Positions 1-8,299 of a DNA stretch of 31,499 bases are shown piece by piece. Location of the stretch: the NCBI GenBank assembly GCA_000437895.1, contig FR902117.1:1-31499 (forward strand). Direction: 5' to 3'. The notes beneath the pieces were generated by a model, which was not told the DNA's origin, made no database searches, and was given only the letters and a program-made list of their open reading frames with translations. The position numbers were made by a program, and so were the translations under genes. The DNA comes from Clostridium sp. CAG:914. GTDB lineage: Bacteria > Bacillota_I > Bacilli_A > RF39 > UBA660. The first letter of the stretch is position 1. Every line of letters begins with the position of its first letter.

Positions 1-623
1 CATATGACCATTCTTATATCTTTTTGTAAATACCCACCAATTTATATCATTGCTATATTTTCATCCATCATAATTAGCAATGTTCTTTCTTTTCTTGTAC
101 TTATTTATTTTAAATTGTTTTCTAGATACTTGTTCTTTAAGTGAAAATACATCAATACCTTCTTCTTTAAAGACTCTCCCTTGTTAACATGATTATAAAT
201 TGTTTTCTCACGTTGTTGTATTTCACTACATGAGGATAATATTTGATAAACTGATTGTCTTTGTTTAAGAAGAGGTACCATAATTTCACCAACTTGTTTT
301 TCTTGGCTGGAGTAATATTGCTACCTGTTCTAGAGTTGACAAATTCATTTAGGTATTCTTGATTAGCTTTAGTAGCATAATAAAAATATTTATCTAAATG
401 ACAATTAGTTATTTTAGGACACTTATTACACGCACTGGGAGAACTATCTTTTAATTTACAAGTTTTCTCTTCATATATTTCACGTTTTTTAAAACAACTT
501 CCACATTCTTTTCCTAAATTTCTAGCAAGATCTACTTTATTATATCTGTTTTCTATTTCTGTTTGAATTATTTTTTTCATTAAGTGATAAGTGTTTGTTA
601 TCACAAGTTTGTTTCTTATTCAT
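1..623 (-). pseudogene. Decayed IS30-family transposase, N-terminal part
   Basis: A broken transposase read leftwards, cut by the window edge. The original start is probably the ATG at 623, behind an AGGATGAT ribosome site, giving MNKKQTCDNKHLSLNEKN. A shift in a poly-A run then moves reading to the frame that gives IIQTEIENRYNKVDLARNLGK, a cysteine-rich stretch (ECGSC, CNKCPK, CHLDKYFYYATKANQEYL) and the motif NSRTG.NIT. After about position 300 the sense moves to another frame (VPLLKQRQSVYQILSS, then EKTIYNHVNKG), and after about 175 to a third (FSLKEQVSRKQFK, then NIANYDG and a TGA). The piece between LGK and ECGSC looks deleted. These blocks resemble the N-terminal half of Firmicute IS30-family transposases as I remember them. 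At least three frame disruptions mean it is inactive. The sequence just upstream (about 640-665) may hold a terminal inverted repeat; its partner would lie outside the window. Confidence 0.8.
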
Positions 624-714
624 TTTAATCATCCTTTTATTAAGAAACACCCTTGGATAGCTATTATATAAAAAGGAATTTAGTATTGCAATATTTCGGT
701 TGAATTTACTGTAA

Positions 715-763
715 GACTAAATTTTAGTCGAATATAGGGGAAGTGAAATTTAACTTTTCACTT
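715..763. repeat. Two adjacent inverted repeats upstream of cdsA
   Basis: Positions 715-721 (GACTAAA) and 723-729 (TTTAGTC) form a perfect palindrome around one base. Positions 741-748 (AAGTGAAA) and 756-763 (TTTCACTT) form a second perfect 8-bp arm pair with a 7-base loop. Neither is followed by a clear T-run, so they are not obvious terminators. They lie between the IS30 remnant and the cdsA promoter and could be operators or remains of the insertion. Confidence 0.45.
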
Positions 764-811
764 TACTAACTATGAATAGTAATTATTTTTGATTTAATTT
801 GTATATAATAC

Positions 812-840
812 TTTATTATTTTTAATATTTTTAGTATAAT
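812..840 (+). promoter_or_regulatory. Putative sigma-A promoter of cdsA
   Basis: A consensus TATAAT at 835-840 lies 17 bp after a weak -35 (TTTATT, 812-817). A second TATAAT at 804-809 has no good -35. The -10 ends 23 nt before the ATG at 863, matching other promoters in this window. Confidence 0.5.
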
Positions 841-862
841 TGTTTAAGAAAGAATGGTGGAT

Positions 863-1642
863 ATGAAAAAGAGAACTATTAGTGCATTAGTATTGCTTGT
901 TATACTTATATCTAGTCTTATTGTGAGTAGTAAGGTTTTTGCATTTGCTATGGCAATATGTGCTGTTATTGGATTTAATGAATTTTTTAATATAAAAGGT
1001 GATGATAAATCGTTAATTATTATGAAAATATTTGGTATTATAAGTGTATTATTACTTGTGTTAAATAATGTATTATATAAAGTTGATTTATGTGTGTTAA
1101 TACTATTTCCTTTGTTACTTTTGACTATACCTATAATATTTTATGATGATAGTAAAAAATATAATATTTTAGATAGTTTATATTTACTTGGTGGAGTTTA
1201 TTTGATAGGATTTGCTTTTGGATATATTGCTTATTTGAGGGAAGTTAGTTTAGCAAGTTGTATATATATATTTATAATATCTTTTGTTACGGATACATAT
1301 GCTTATATTGGTGGATCATTGGTAGGTAAATATACTTTTACTCCTATATCTCCTAAGAAAACAATTGAGGGTTCTTTAATTGGAATGTTGATGGGAGTAG
1401 TAATTGGTAGTGTTTACTGTCACAATGTTATTGGAAATGAATCAGTAATGTATGCAATTTTATTATCTTTTTCACTTGCTATAATTAGTGAAATAGGTGA
1501 TTTATTATTTAGTAGTATTAAAAGATATTATGGAGTGAAGGACTTTTCAAATTTGATTCCAGGACATGGTGGAATACTTGATAGATTTGATAGTGTTATA
1601 TATGTATCACTTTGTATGGCTTTAATTACTAGTTTATTTTAG
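863..1642 (+). CDS. cdsA: Phosphatidate cytidylyltransferase
   Basis: Makes CDP-diacylglycerol from phosphatidic acid and CTP at the membrane, the branch point for acidic phospholipids. The 259-residue protein is almost entirely hydrophobic, with about seven to eight membrane segments. It ends with the family signature at residues 218-243: SIKR, four residues, KD, then PGHGGILDRFD, which carries the conserved basic and acidic catalytic residues. An in-frame ATG at 854 would add MVD. I prefer 863 because the -10 at 835-840 would leave almost no leader for 854, and because MKKRTISA is a typical CdsA start. rseP follows after nine bases with its AGGAGG overlapping the cdsA stop, so the two form an operon. 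The usual Bacilli neighbours dxr, uppS and frr are not adjacent. Confidence 0.95.
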   Translation: MKKRTISALVLLVILISSLIVSSKVFAFAMAICAVIGFNEFFNIKGDDKSLIIMKIFGIISVLLLVLNNVLYKVDLCVLILFPLLLLTIPIIFYDDSKKYNILDSLYLLGGVYLIGFAFGYIAYLREVSLASCIYIFIISFVTDTYAYIGGSLVGKYTFTPISPKKTIEGSLIGMLMGVVIGSVYCHNVIGNESVMYAILLSFSLAIISEIGDLLFSSIKRYYGVKDFSNLIPGHGGILDRFDSVIYVSLCMALITSLF

Positions 1643-1651
1643 GAGGATGAA

Positions 1652-2689
1652 ATGACTTTAGTTTGGTTTATATTAATATTAAGTTTAATTGTAGGTATAC
1701 ATGAATTTGGACATTTTATATTTGCAAAATTATCAAATACTTACGTTTATGAATTTTCAATTGGTATGGGTAAAAAACTGTTTGGACATAAAAGAAAAGG
1801 TGGAGAAACAGAGTTTTGTGTGAGATTGGTTCCATTAGGAGGATTTGTTCAAATTGCTGGGGAAGATGTTGTAAGTGATGATTCTATTCCCGCTGATAGG
1901 CAAATGTGTAATAAAAGTTTTATTCAAAAATTTTTAATTTTAGTTGCAGGTGCAGGTTTTAATTTTTTACTTGCTTTTGTACTATTATTTATTAGTGGAT
2001 TAATATATGGTAGTATATCCCAAACTCCTTATGTAGGAAATGTTTTAGAAGGATATCCGGCGTATGAGGCAGGCCTTAGAGAAGGAGACTTAATCACTAG
2101 GATAAATGGTGATAAAGTTAATAGTTGGGATATTGCAATGTTAAAGATGCAAACTAGTTATGGTGATACATTAAAATTTGATGTATTAAGAGGTGAGGAA
2201 AAATTAACTTTTGATATAACTCCTGTAAAAATAGAGGATGAAGATGGTAATGAAGCGTATAAATTTGGTATTAGTGCATCTTATAAAATAGAGAAGGGAT
2301 TTGGCAATGCTATTGTTTATGCGTATAAAAAGACTGGTACTTTGTTTCAAACTATGTGGGAAACAATAAAATGTTTATTTACTGGAAAAGTTGGAGTAGA
2401 TGATTTTTCTGGTCCAGTTGGAATATACAATTTGGTTGGTGTTCAAGCTAAACAGGGATTTGAAGCAATATTATATTTAGCGGCTTATTTGAGTGTAAAT
2501 GTTGGTTTTATAAATTTATTACCATTACCAGCATTTGATGGTGGTAGAATATTTTTCTTGATAATAGAAAAAATTATTGGTAAAGAGATACCTAAAAATG
2601 TTGAAAATATAATACATTCTGTTGGATTTTTATTATTAATAGGTTTACTTATATTTATAACATTTAATGATATTATTAAGTTATTTTAA
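1652..2689 (+). CDS. rseP: RIP metalloprotease RseP/RasP (site-2 protease)
   Basis: Intramembrane zinc protease that cuts membrane-embedded substrates such as anti-sigma factors and remnants of division or signal peptides. The zinc motif HEFGH is at residues 17-21 in the first membrane segment. A PDZ domain lies at about 127-193 (GYPAYEAGLREGDLI). The second active-site segment is NLLPLPAFDGGR at about 288-299, with the aspartate ligand at 296. Length 345 residues is somewhat short for the family, with a single PDZ, as in Bacillus RasP. It is the last gene of the cdsA operon, and a terminator hairpin starts at its stop codon. No sigma/anti-sigma pair is present in the window, so its substrate cannot be inferred here. 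Confidence 0.95.
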   Translation: MTLVWFILILSLIVGIHEFGHFIFAKLSNTYVYEFSIGMGKKLFGHKRKGGETEFCVRLVPLGGFVQIAGEDVVSDDSIPADRQMCNKSFIQKFLILVAGAGFNFLLAFVLLFISGLIYGSISQTPYVGNVLEGYPAYEAGLREGDLITRINGDKVNSWDIAMLKMQTSYGDTLKFDVLRGEEKLTFDITPVKIEDEDGNEAYKFGISASYKIEKGFGNAIVYAYKKTGTLFQTMWETIKCLFTGKVGVDDFSGPVGIYNLVGVQAKQGFEAILYLAAYLSVNVGFINLLPLPAFDGGRIFFLIIEKIIGKEIPKNVENIIHSVGFLLLIGLLIFITFNDIIKLF

Positions 2690-2711
2690 AAGAAGTGTTA
2701 GCTTCTTTTTT
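2688..2711. terminator. Shared terminator between rseP and the kinase gene
   Basis: Stem AAAAGAAG (2688-2695) with CTTCTTTT (2702-2709), 6-base loop, T-run to 2711 on plus. The hairpin includes the last bases of the rseP stop, and the stop codon of the convergent gene lies in the loop. It could work in both directions, though the minus-side T-run is short. Confidence 0.75.
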
Positions 2712-3252
2712 GGTATTCTTCAATTATGATGTTTGTGGCTTCTTCAGCACTTATGTTTGTGGTATCGACGATTAGATCAAATTGACTTAAATCATCAATA
2801 TCAATATTATATGTTTTTAAATATCTTTCTCTTTCAACGTTTCTTCTTGTTATTAAGTCTTTTTTTTGTTCTTCTAATGTATTAAAATTTTCTGTATCTT
2901 TTCTATTTTGATCATTAAAAGCCCTTCTTGCAGCTTCTTCTATATCGACTTTAACAAAAACTTTAAAAGATTCTGGTACAACATAATATCCAAGTCTGGC
3001 ATCAATAATTAAATTATCATGTGTTTTAGCATATTCTTTGGCGCTAAATTCTATTTTTTCATCAATATGTTCTTCAGGATGTTCTTCTACATATTTATTG
3101 AATGTTGTTACATCCATTCCCATTTGTTTTCCAAGGCTTCTAAAATAATCACCATTTCTGTATATTTCATAGCCAAGGCGTTCTTGTAGTAATTTTGATA
3201 TAGTACCTTTACCGCTAGCCAAATTGCCTGTTAATGTAATAATATTTTTCAT
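2698..3252 (-). CDS. Cytidylate-kinase-like P-loop nucleotide kinase
   Basis: A 184-residue kinase with the P-loop GNLASGKGT at residues 9-17 and a pattern like the short archaeal-type (d)CMP kinases. After the P-loop come a YRNGDYFRSLGKQMGMD segment (NMP-binding region), IIDARLG at about 82-88, an arginine-rich lid at about 107-143 and LIVDTT at 160-165. That family transfers phosphate from ATP to CMP or dCMP. Substrate assignment is inference; a broader AAA_17/AAA_33-type kinase is possible. It is transcribed alone, from its own promoter (3275-3303) and with a GGAGGT ribosome site. Bacilli normally carry a longer Cmk, usually next to rpsA; whether this replaces it cannot be judged here. Confidence 0.65.
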   Translation of the reverse strand: MKNIITLTGNLASGKGTISKLLQERLGYEIYRNGDYFRSLGKQMGMDVTTFNKYVEEHPEEHIDEKIEFSAKEYAKTHDNLIIDARLGYYVVPESFKVFVKVDIEEAARRAFNDQNRKDTENFNTLEEQKKDLITRRNVERERYLKTYNIDIDDLSQFDLIVDTTNISAEEATNIIIEEYQKRS

Positions 3253-3274
3253 ATAACCTCCATGTCTTTAGTTA

Positions 3275-3303
3275 ATTATAGAATATTATTTGTTTTAAAT
3301 CAA
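3275..3303 (-). promoter_or_regulatory. Sigma-A promoter of the CMP-kinase-like gene
   Basis: Reading on minus: TTGATT (3303-3298), a 17-bp spacer and a perfect TATAAT (3280-3275). The -10 ends 23 nt before the start codon at 3252. Confidence 0.75.
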
Positions 3304-3376
3304 CTTTGTATTAAAAATTTTGCTATTGTTATTTTAAAAGTTAGAATTATCTATCGTTTTATTATATTAGTTATGA

Positions 3377-3409
3377 GAAAAAAATGTAATAATTTAATAA
3401 TTACTACAT
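3377..3409 (-). terminator. Terminator after cotE
   Basis: Minus-strand hairpin made of 3399-3409 and 3384-3394 (11-bp arms, one mismatch, 4-base loop), followed by about seven Ts read from minus (3383-3377). It lies just past the cotE stop. Confidence 0.75.
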
Positions 3410-3420
3410 TATGATAAGTA

Positions 3421-3939
3421 TTATTTTATAACGTTTGTATTTATGTAATTTGGATCAACTTTTATTTCTTCTTCCTCTTCAACGTTATCCCATTCTTCTT
3501 CGCCTTCTACTTCGGCGATTCTTACTTTTGCGTCTCCGATTATTTCTATTCCTAATGTTTTTTCTACTTCAAGGTTAATTGTTTTTCCTTCTTCTTTAGC
3601 ACTTATACAAGTTGGTTGTTTTAGTACACGAATAATTATATCTTTGTTAGTATTATCTGATGCGGTTGTTAGTTTTACTTCTTCTAATTCTGTGTAATTA
3701 ATAGTTTTGCTATTTACAATTGTTTTTGAGTCGTTATCATAAGAGTACCAGATATTTACATCAAAGTTTCCATCTATTCTAACTTTATTTCCTTCTTCTT
3801 TAGCTTGAAACTTGTGATTAATAATCCAACAACCTAATACTGTTGAAGGGTCTTTTTCTACCTCTACGGTGTATGTATTTTTATAATCTTTTTTACTTTT
3901 TCCTATTATTGCTTTTGTAACTATTTCTTTCATAGACAT
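3421..3939 (-). CDS. cotE: Outer spore coat protein CotE family
   Basis: CotE is the outer-coat morphogenetic protein of Bacilli: it surrounds the forespore and recruits outer-coat proteins. The 172-residue sequence follows the family: an N-terminal EIVTKAIIGKSKK, then STVLGCWIINHKF at about 33-45, DGNFDVNIWYSYDNDSKT at about 56-73, LKQPTCISA in the middle, VEKTLGIEIIGDAKVRI, and a highly acidic tail (EGEEEWDNVEEEEE). These blocks match Bacillus CotE as I recall it. It lies behind uvrB on the same strand, but a terminator at 3977-4003 separates them, so it should have its own promoter, expected to be mother-cell sigma-E type. The ribosome site is AGGAG. It is the best marker here that the organism belongs to Bacilli and makes, or recently made, spores. 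Confidence 0.9.
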   Translation of the reverse strand: MSMKEIVTKAIIGKSKKDYKNTYTVEVEKDPSTVLGCWIINHKFQAKEEGNKVRIDGNFDVNIWYSYDNDSKTIVNSKTINYTELEEVKLTTASDNTNKDIIIRVLKQPTCISAKEEGKTINLEVEKTLGIEIIGDAKVRIAEVEGEEEWDNVEEEEEIKVDPNYINTNVIK

Positions 3940-3976
3940 TATATCACTCCTCAGTTTATTTTATGAAATATATAAG

Positions 3977-4003
3977 AAAAAAGTACCATATTAATATAGT
4001 ACT
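3977..4003 (-). terminator. Terminator after uvrB
   Basis: Near-perfect palindrome 3982-4003 (arms AGTAC/GTACT extended through an AT core with one G-T pair) followed by six Ts on the minus strand. It starts seven bases after the uvrB stop and separates uvrB from cotE. Confidence 0.75.
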
Positions 4004-4009
4004 AAATAA

Positions 4010-5959
4010 TTATTCACTTTCCATTTCAAATATAATATCTCTTAATTCAGTTGCTCTTTCAAAGTCTAATTTCTTTGCTGCATCATTCATTTCTTTTTTT
4101 AGTCTATCTATCATATCTTCTTTTTCTTTCTTTGATAGCTTATTCTTTTTGGTATCTTTTGTTTCTATTTTGTTTGATATTAGTTCTCTTATTTCTTTTA
4201 TAATAGTTTTTGGAATAATATTATGTTCTTTATTATATTTTTCCTGAATTTCTCTTCTTCTTTTTGTTTCTGTAATTGCTTCTTGCATACTGTCACTTAT
4301 GGTATCAGCGTACATTATTACTTTACCACTACTGTTTCTAGCACATCTACCTATTGTTTGTATAAGGGATCTAGTACTTCTTAGGAATCCTTGTTTGTCT
4401 GCATCCATAATAGCTATAAGACTTACTTCTGGTATATCCATACCTTCTCTTAATAAGTTTATACCAACGACAACATCATAAGTACCAAGTCTTAAATCAC
4501 GTATTATTCTCATTCTTTCTAATGTTTTTATTTCGTTATGTAAGTAAGCTACTTTGATATCAATATTTTTAAGATAATTAGTTAATTCTTCAGCCATTTT
4601 AATAGTTAGGGTGGTAATTAATACTCTTTCATTTTTGTCTATTCTGTTGTGAATTTCATCTAGTAAGTTATCAATTTGATTTTTGGTAGGTCTTACTTCA
4701 ACGATAGGGTCTAATAAACCTGTTGGTCTTATTATTTGATTTACAGTTTGATTGTTAACTAGATTAAGTTCATAGTCGCCTGGAGTTGCTGATACGTAAA
4801 TTGTTTGATTTAATTTTTTTTCAAATTCTTCAAATTTTAATGGTCTATTATCTAGGGCACTTGGCAGTCTAAATCCATAATCCACAAGATTTTGTTTTCT
4901 TGCTCTATCTCCATTATACATTCCTCTTACTTGTGGAATGGTAACGTGAGATTCATCTACGATAAGGAGAAAGTCTTTTGGAAAGAAATCGATTAATGTT
5001 GTTGGTGTTTCTCCTTCTTCTCTTAATGATATGTGTCTTGAATAGTTTTCTATACCACGACAAAATCCAGTTTCTGATAGCATTTCCATGTCATATTTTG
5101 TTCTTTCTCTAATTCTTTGTTTTTCAATAAGTTTATTGTGTTCTTTGAAGTATAAGCATCTTTCATCTAATTCTTTTAGAATTCTTTCGATTGATATTTT
5201 TAATTTATCATCATTTGTTACAAAGTGTGATGCTGGAAAAATAGATATACTTTGTTTTTCGTTTATTATAGCTCCAGTTACGGTATCTATGGTACATATT
5301 CTTTCAATGACGTCTCCAAAAAACTCTATTAAAATGCCATGAGTATGTTCATTAGCAGGGATTATTTCTATAATATCTCCTTTTACTCTGAATGTTCCTC
5401 TCGATAAGTCATACATACTTCTTTCGTATAACATTTCTACTAGTTTTTTTAAAACATCATCTCTTTCTATAGTTTGTCCTTTTGTTAATGTTAACATTTT
5501 ATTTTTATAATCTTCTACTTCTCCAATACCATATATACATGAAACAGATGCTATTACTATTACATCTTTTCTTGATAATAGTGATGCAGTTGCTTTATGT
5601 CTTAGTTCATCTATTTCGTCATTTATTTTGGCATCTTTTTCAATATATGAATCTGTTTGTGGTACGTATGCTTCTGGTTGATAATAATCATAATAACTAA
5701 CAAAATATTCAACAGCATTATTAGGAAAAAATTCTTTAAATTCGCCATATAGTTGTCCTGCTAATGTTTTATTGTGAGCTAGTACTAGGGTTGGTTTGTT
5801 AACGCTAGCAATAACATTAGCCATTGTAAATGTTTTTCCAGATCCGGTAACACCCATTAATACTTGACTTTTTTGTCCTTTATTAATACCGTCTACTAAT
5901 TCTTTTATAGCTTCTGGTTGATCTCCTGTTGGTTTATATTTTGATACTAGGTTAAACAT
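4010..5959 (-). CDS. uvrB: UvrABC excinuclease subunit B
   Basis: The damage-verifying helicase-like subunit of nucleotide excision repair; it is loaded by UvrA and then recruits UvrC. Walker A GVTGSGKT is at residues 36-43. The beta-hairpin that probes DNA is at 89-98 (YYDYYQPEAY). The DESH motif is at about residue 336, and helicase motif VI reads QTIGRCARN, where most family members have QTIGRAARN. The C-terminal UVR domain (LKKEMNDAAKKLDFERATELRD) ends the protein. Length 649 is normal. uvrA is not in the window. The gene is divergent from pcrA, another repair enzyme, across about 205 bases. Its promoter (6036-6064) gives a leader of about 70 nt, longer than its neighbours have. No Bacillus-type SOS box was found between them. 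Confidence 0.97.
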   Translation of the reverse strand: MFNLVSKYKPTGDQPEAIKELVDGINKGQKSQVLMGVTGSGKTFTMANVIASVNKPTLVLAHNKTLAGQLYGEFKEFFPNNAVEYFVSYYDYYQPEAYVPQTDSYIEKDAKINDEIDELRHKATASLLSRKDVIVIASVSCIYGIGEVEDYKNKMLTLTKGQTIERDDVLKKLVEMLYERSMYDLSRGTFRVKGDIIEIIPANEHTHGILIEFFGDVIERICTIDTVTGAIINEKQSISIFPASHFVTNDDKLKISIERILKELDERCLYFKEHNKLIEKQRIRERTKYDMEMLSETGFCRGIENYSRHISLREEGETPTTLIDFFPKDFLLIVDESHVTIPQVRGMYNGDRARKQNLVDYGFRLPSALDNRPLKFEEFEKKLNQTIYVSATPGDYELNLVNNQTVNQIIRPTGLLDPIVEVRPTKNQIDNLLDEIHNRIDKNERVLITTLTIKMAEELTNYLKNIDIKVAYLHNEIKTLERMRIIRDLRLGTYDVVVGINLLREGMDIPEVSLIAIMDADKQGFLRSTRSLIQTIGRCARNSSGKVIMYADTISDSMQEAITETKRRREIQEKYNKEHNIIPKTIIKEIRELISNKIETKDTKKNKLSKKEKEDMIDRLKKEMNDAAKKLDFERATELRDIIFEMESE

Positions 5960-6035
5960 ATAATCACTTCTTTCTTTTTTTATTATGGCTATTATTGATA
6001 ATATAATTTTTTTTATAATAATTTCATGTGGACTA

Positions 6036-6064
6036 ATTATATCAAAAAGGATATTTATTTACAA
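6036..6064 (-). promoter_or_regulatory. Sigma-A promoter of uvrB
   Basis: On minus: TTGTAA (6064-6059), a 17-bp spacer ending in TGA, and a perfect TATAAT (6041-6036), so an extended -10. It lies 77 nt from the uvrB start. Confidence 0.65.
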
Positions 6065-6115
6065 TATTTTGGATGTTATATATAGATATTTTTGTTAATT
6101 GGTAATTAAATCTGG

Positions 6116-6144
6116 TTGTGGATAATTTTATTCTGTGTTATATT
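6116..6144 (+). promoter_or_regulatory. Putative sigma-A promoter of pcrA
   Basis: TTGTGG (6116-6121), a 17-bp spacer ending in TGT, and TATATT (6139-6144), 21 nt before the pcrA start. An alternative is TTGGTA (6099) with GATAAT (6121). Confidence 0.45.
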
Positions 6145-6164
6145 TGATAATGGGTGATGTATGA

Positions 6165-8261
6165 ATGATAGACTTGAGTAATTTAAATAAAGAACAATAT
6201 AGAGCAGTAACACATATTAATGGTCCTATGTTAGTTTTAGCAGGGGCTGGTTCTGGTAAGACTAAAGTTTTAACAAATAGGATTGCTTATTTAATAGAAA
6301 ATGGTGTTAGTGAAGATAATATATTGGCAATAACTTTTACAAATAAGGCTTCTAAGGAAATGAGAGAGAGAGAAGTTAAGATATTAGGTAAATTGGCTTA
6401 TGATATACAGATATCAACATTTCATTCTTTTGGATTAAAACTACTTAAGGAGAATTATGGTGTACTTGGTTATAGTAAAAATTTTAATATATTAGATTCA
6501 GATGATTCTTTGACTGTAATAAAGAAAATAATTAAGGAGTTAAATTTAAATCCTAAGTTTTATAATGCTAGAGAAATAAAGAGTAAAATTAGTAGTGCTA
6601 AGAATGAATTGATAGATATAGATAGTTTTTCTAAGATGGAATATGATAATAATATTCTTTTAATATATAAGAAATATTTAAATAAATTAAAGGTAAATAA
6701 TTCGGTTGATTTTGATGATTTATTGGTGTTACCTATTAAATTGTTTAGGGAACATAAAGATATTTTAGAATATTATCAAGATAAATATAAATATGTATTA
6801 ATAGATGAGTATCAAGATACGAATGAAGCTCAGTATATGCTTAGTAAGTTGTTATGTCAAAAACATAAAAATATCTTTGTGGTTGGTGATAATGATCAGT
6901 CTATTTATGCTTTTAGGGGGGCTAATTATAAAAATATTTTAAATTTTGAAAAAGATTATAAGAATTGTGAAGTTATATTATTGGAAGAGAATTATAGGTC
7001 TACTAAGAATATATTGGATGCTGCTAATAGTGTTATTAAGCATAATAAAGATAGGAAAGATAAGAATTTAAAGAGTAATAATGGTATTGGTGAAAAGGTA
7101 AAATATGTTAAAGTAGAAACTGATAAAGATGAATGTAGTTATGTATCTAGTAAGATAAATGAATTACATAATAGTGGTGTTAGGTATGAAGATATAGCTA
7201 TATTATATAGAACTAATGCTCAATCAAGAATTCTTGAGGAAGAAATGTTAAAAAATGGTATACCTTATAGAATTGTTGGTAGTTTTTACTTTTATAATAG
7301 AAAAGAAATTAAAGATTTGTTATGTTATCTTAGACTTATTAATAATCCTTTAGATGATGTTAGTTTATTGAGAGTAATAAATACTCCAAAAAGAGGAATT
7401 GGTGATAAGACTATTGATGCTTTAAGTGAGAAGGCTAATAATGAAAATATTAGTTTATTTGACGCTATAAGTGAAGGGAAGGAATTAAAGTTTAAGAATT
7501 TGATATTAGAGATGCAAGAATTGGCTCAAAATTTAACACTTACACAAATAGTAGATATGGTTCTTGATAAAAGTGGTATGAAAGAAGAGTTTGGAGATAA
7601 AACTTTAGATGGTGAAATAAGATTAGAAAACTTAGAAGAATTTAAGTCAATAACTAAAAACTATGAGGAAGAGTATGGTGTTTTGAACTTAGAAGATTTC
7701 TTGGCTGAAATATCTTTAGTTAGTGATGTTGAAGAATATAAAGATGAAGATAATAGAGTTAGTTTAATGACAATTCATTCTGTGAAAGGATTAGAATTTG
7801 ATAATGTTTTTGTAACGGGTATGGAAGAAGAAATATTTCCTCATTATAATTCTATAAATGAAGGAACAAGGGATGCTATTGAAGAAGAGAGAAGACTATG
7901 TTATGTTGCTATTACGAGAGCTAAGAAAAATTTATGGTTATTAAATGCTAAGAAGAGAATGTTATTTGGAAATGTACAACATAATTTACCTAGTAGATTT
8001 ATGGATGAAATAGATCCTGATTATCTTGAAGTTATAAATAATAGGGAAACTTTATTTAATAAAGTTACAAAAATTGTTAATAAAGAAGAAATGTATAAAA
8101 AGAGTGGTGATGATTATTCTGTTGGTGATCATGTAAAACATACGGAATTTGGAGAAGGAATTATAGTTAAAATTGATGGTATTATAGCAGTTATTGCTTT
8201 TGCTCATCCATATGGTATTAAAAAGATAATGAAGACACATAAGAATTTATCAAAAGTATAA
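6165..8261 (+). CDS. pcrA: ATP-dependent DNA helicase PcrA (UvrD/Rep superfamily 1)
   Basis: 3'-5' helicase used in excision repair, removal of recombinase filaments and clearing of stalled polymerases. Visible motifs in order: AGAGSGKT at 26-33 (motif I), DEYQDT at 214-219 (II), VVGDNDQSIYAFRGA at about 239-253 (III), NYRST (IV region), SLMTIHSVKGLEFDNVF (V) and EERRLCYVAITRAK (VI). The C-terminal segment VGDHVKHTEFGEGIIVKI is the tudor-like domain that binds RNA polymerase and is typical of PcrA. Length 698 is near the family norm. The ribosome site GGGTGATG (6152-6159) selects the start at 6165 over an out-of-frame ATG at 6161. It heads a probable three-gene transcript with the VanY-type and thioredoxin-like genes, ending at the terminator at 9326. 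Confidence 0.97.
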   Translation: MIDLSNLNKEQYRAVTHINGPMLVLAGAGSGKTKVLTNRIAYLIENGVSEDNILAITFTNKASKEMREREVKILGKLAYDIQISTFHSFGLKLLKENYGVLGYSKNFNILDSDDSLTVIKKIIKELNLNPKFYNAREIKSKISSAKNELIDIDSFSKMEYDNNILLIYKKYLNKLKVNNSVDFDDLLVLPIKLFREHKDILEYYQDKYKYVLIDEYQDTNEAQYMLSKLLCQKHKNIFVVGDNDQSIYAFRGANYKNILNFEKDYKNCEVILLEENYRSTKNILDAANSVIKHNKDRKDKNLKSNNGIGEKVKYVKVETDKDECSYVSSKINELHNSGVRYEDIAILYRTNAQSRILEEEMLKNGIPYRIVGSFYFYNRKEIKDLLCYLRLINNPLDDVSLLRVINTPKRGIGDKTIDALSEKANNENISLFDAISEGKELKFKNLILEMQELAQNLTLTQIVDMVLDKSGMKEEFGDKTLDGEIRLENLEEFKSITKNYEEEYGVLNLEDFLAEISLVSDVEEYKDEDNRVSLMTIHSVKGLEFDNVFVTGMEEEIFPHYNSINEGTRDAIEEERRLCYVAITRAKKNLWLLNAKKRMLFGNVQHNLPSRFMDEIDPDYLEVINNRETLFNKVTKIVNKEEMYKKSGDDYSVGDHVKHTEFGEGIIVKIDGIIAVIAFAHPYGIKKIMKTHKNLSKV

Positions 8262-8290
8262 CATTATTTTATATTTGCATATAATAATGT
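8261..8290 (+). repeat. Intercistronic hairpin between pcrA and the VanY gene
   Basis: ACATTATT...ATAT pairs with ATATAATAATGT around a TTGC loop with a 2-base bulge. No T-run follows; a ribosome site comes right after. It may be an mRNA-processing or translation-control hairpin. A TTATCA/TATATT pair (8247-8275, 17-bp spacer) in the same place could instead be a promoter. Confidence 0.4.
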
Positions 8291-8299
8291 AGGTGATGT

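Noticed and set aside
3958..3986. Possible sigma-E promoter of cotE (CATAAAAT at 3965-3958)
   Set aside because: The -35 is poor and overlaps the uvrB terminator stem, and the -10 ends only 19 nt from the start, so the ribosome site would lie at the transcript start. Not strong enough to annotate.
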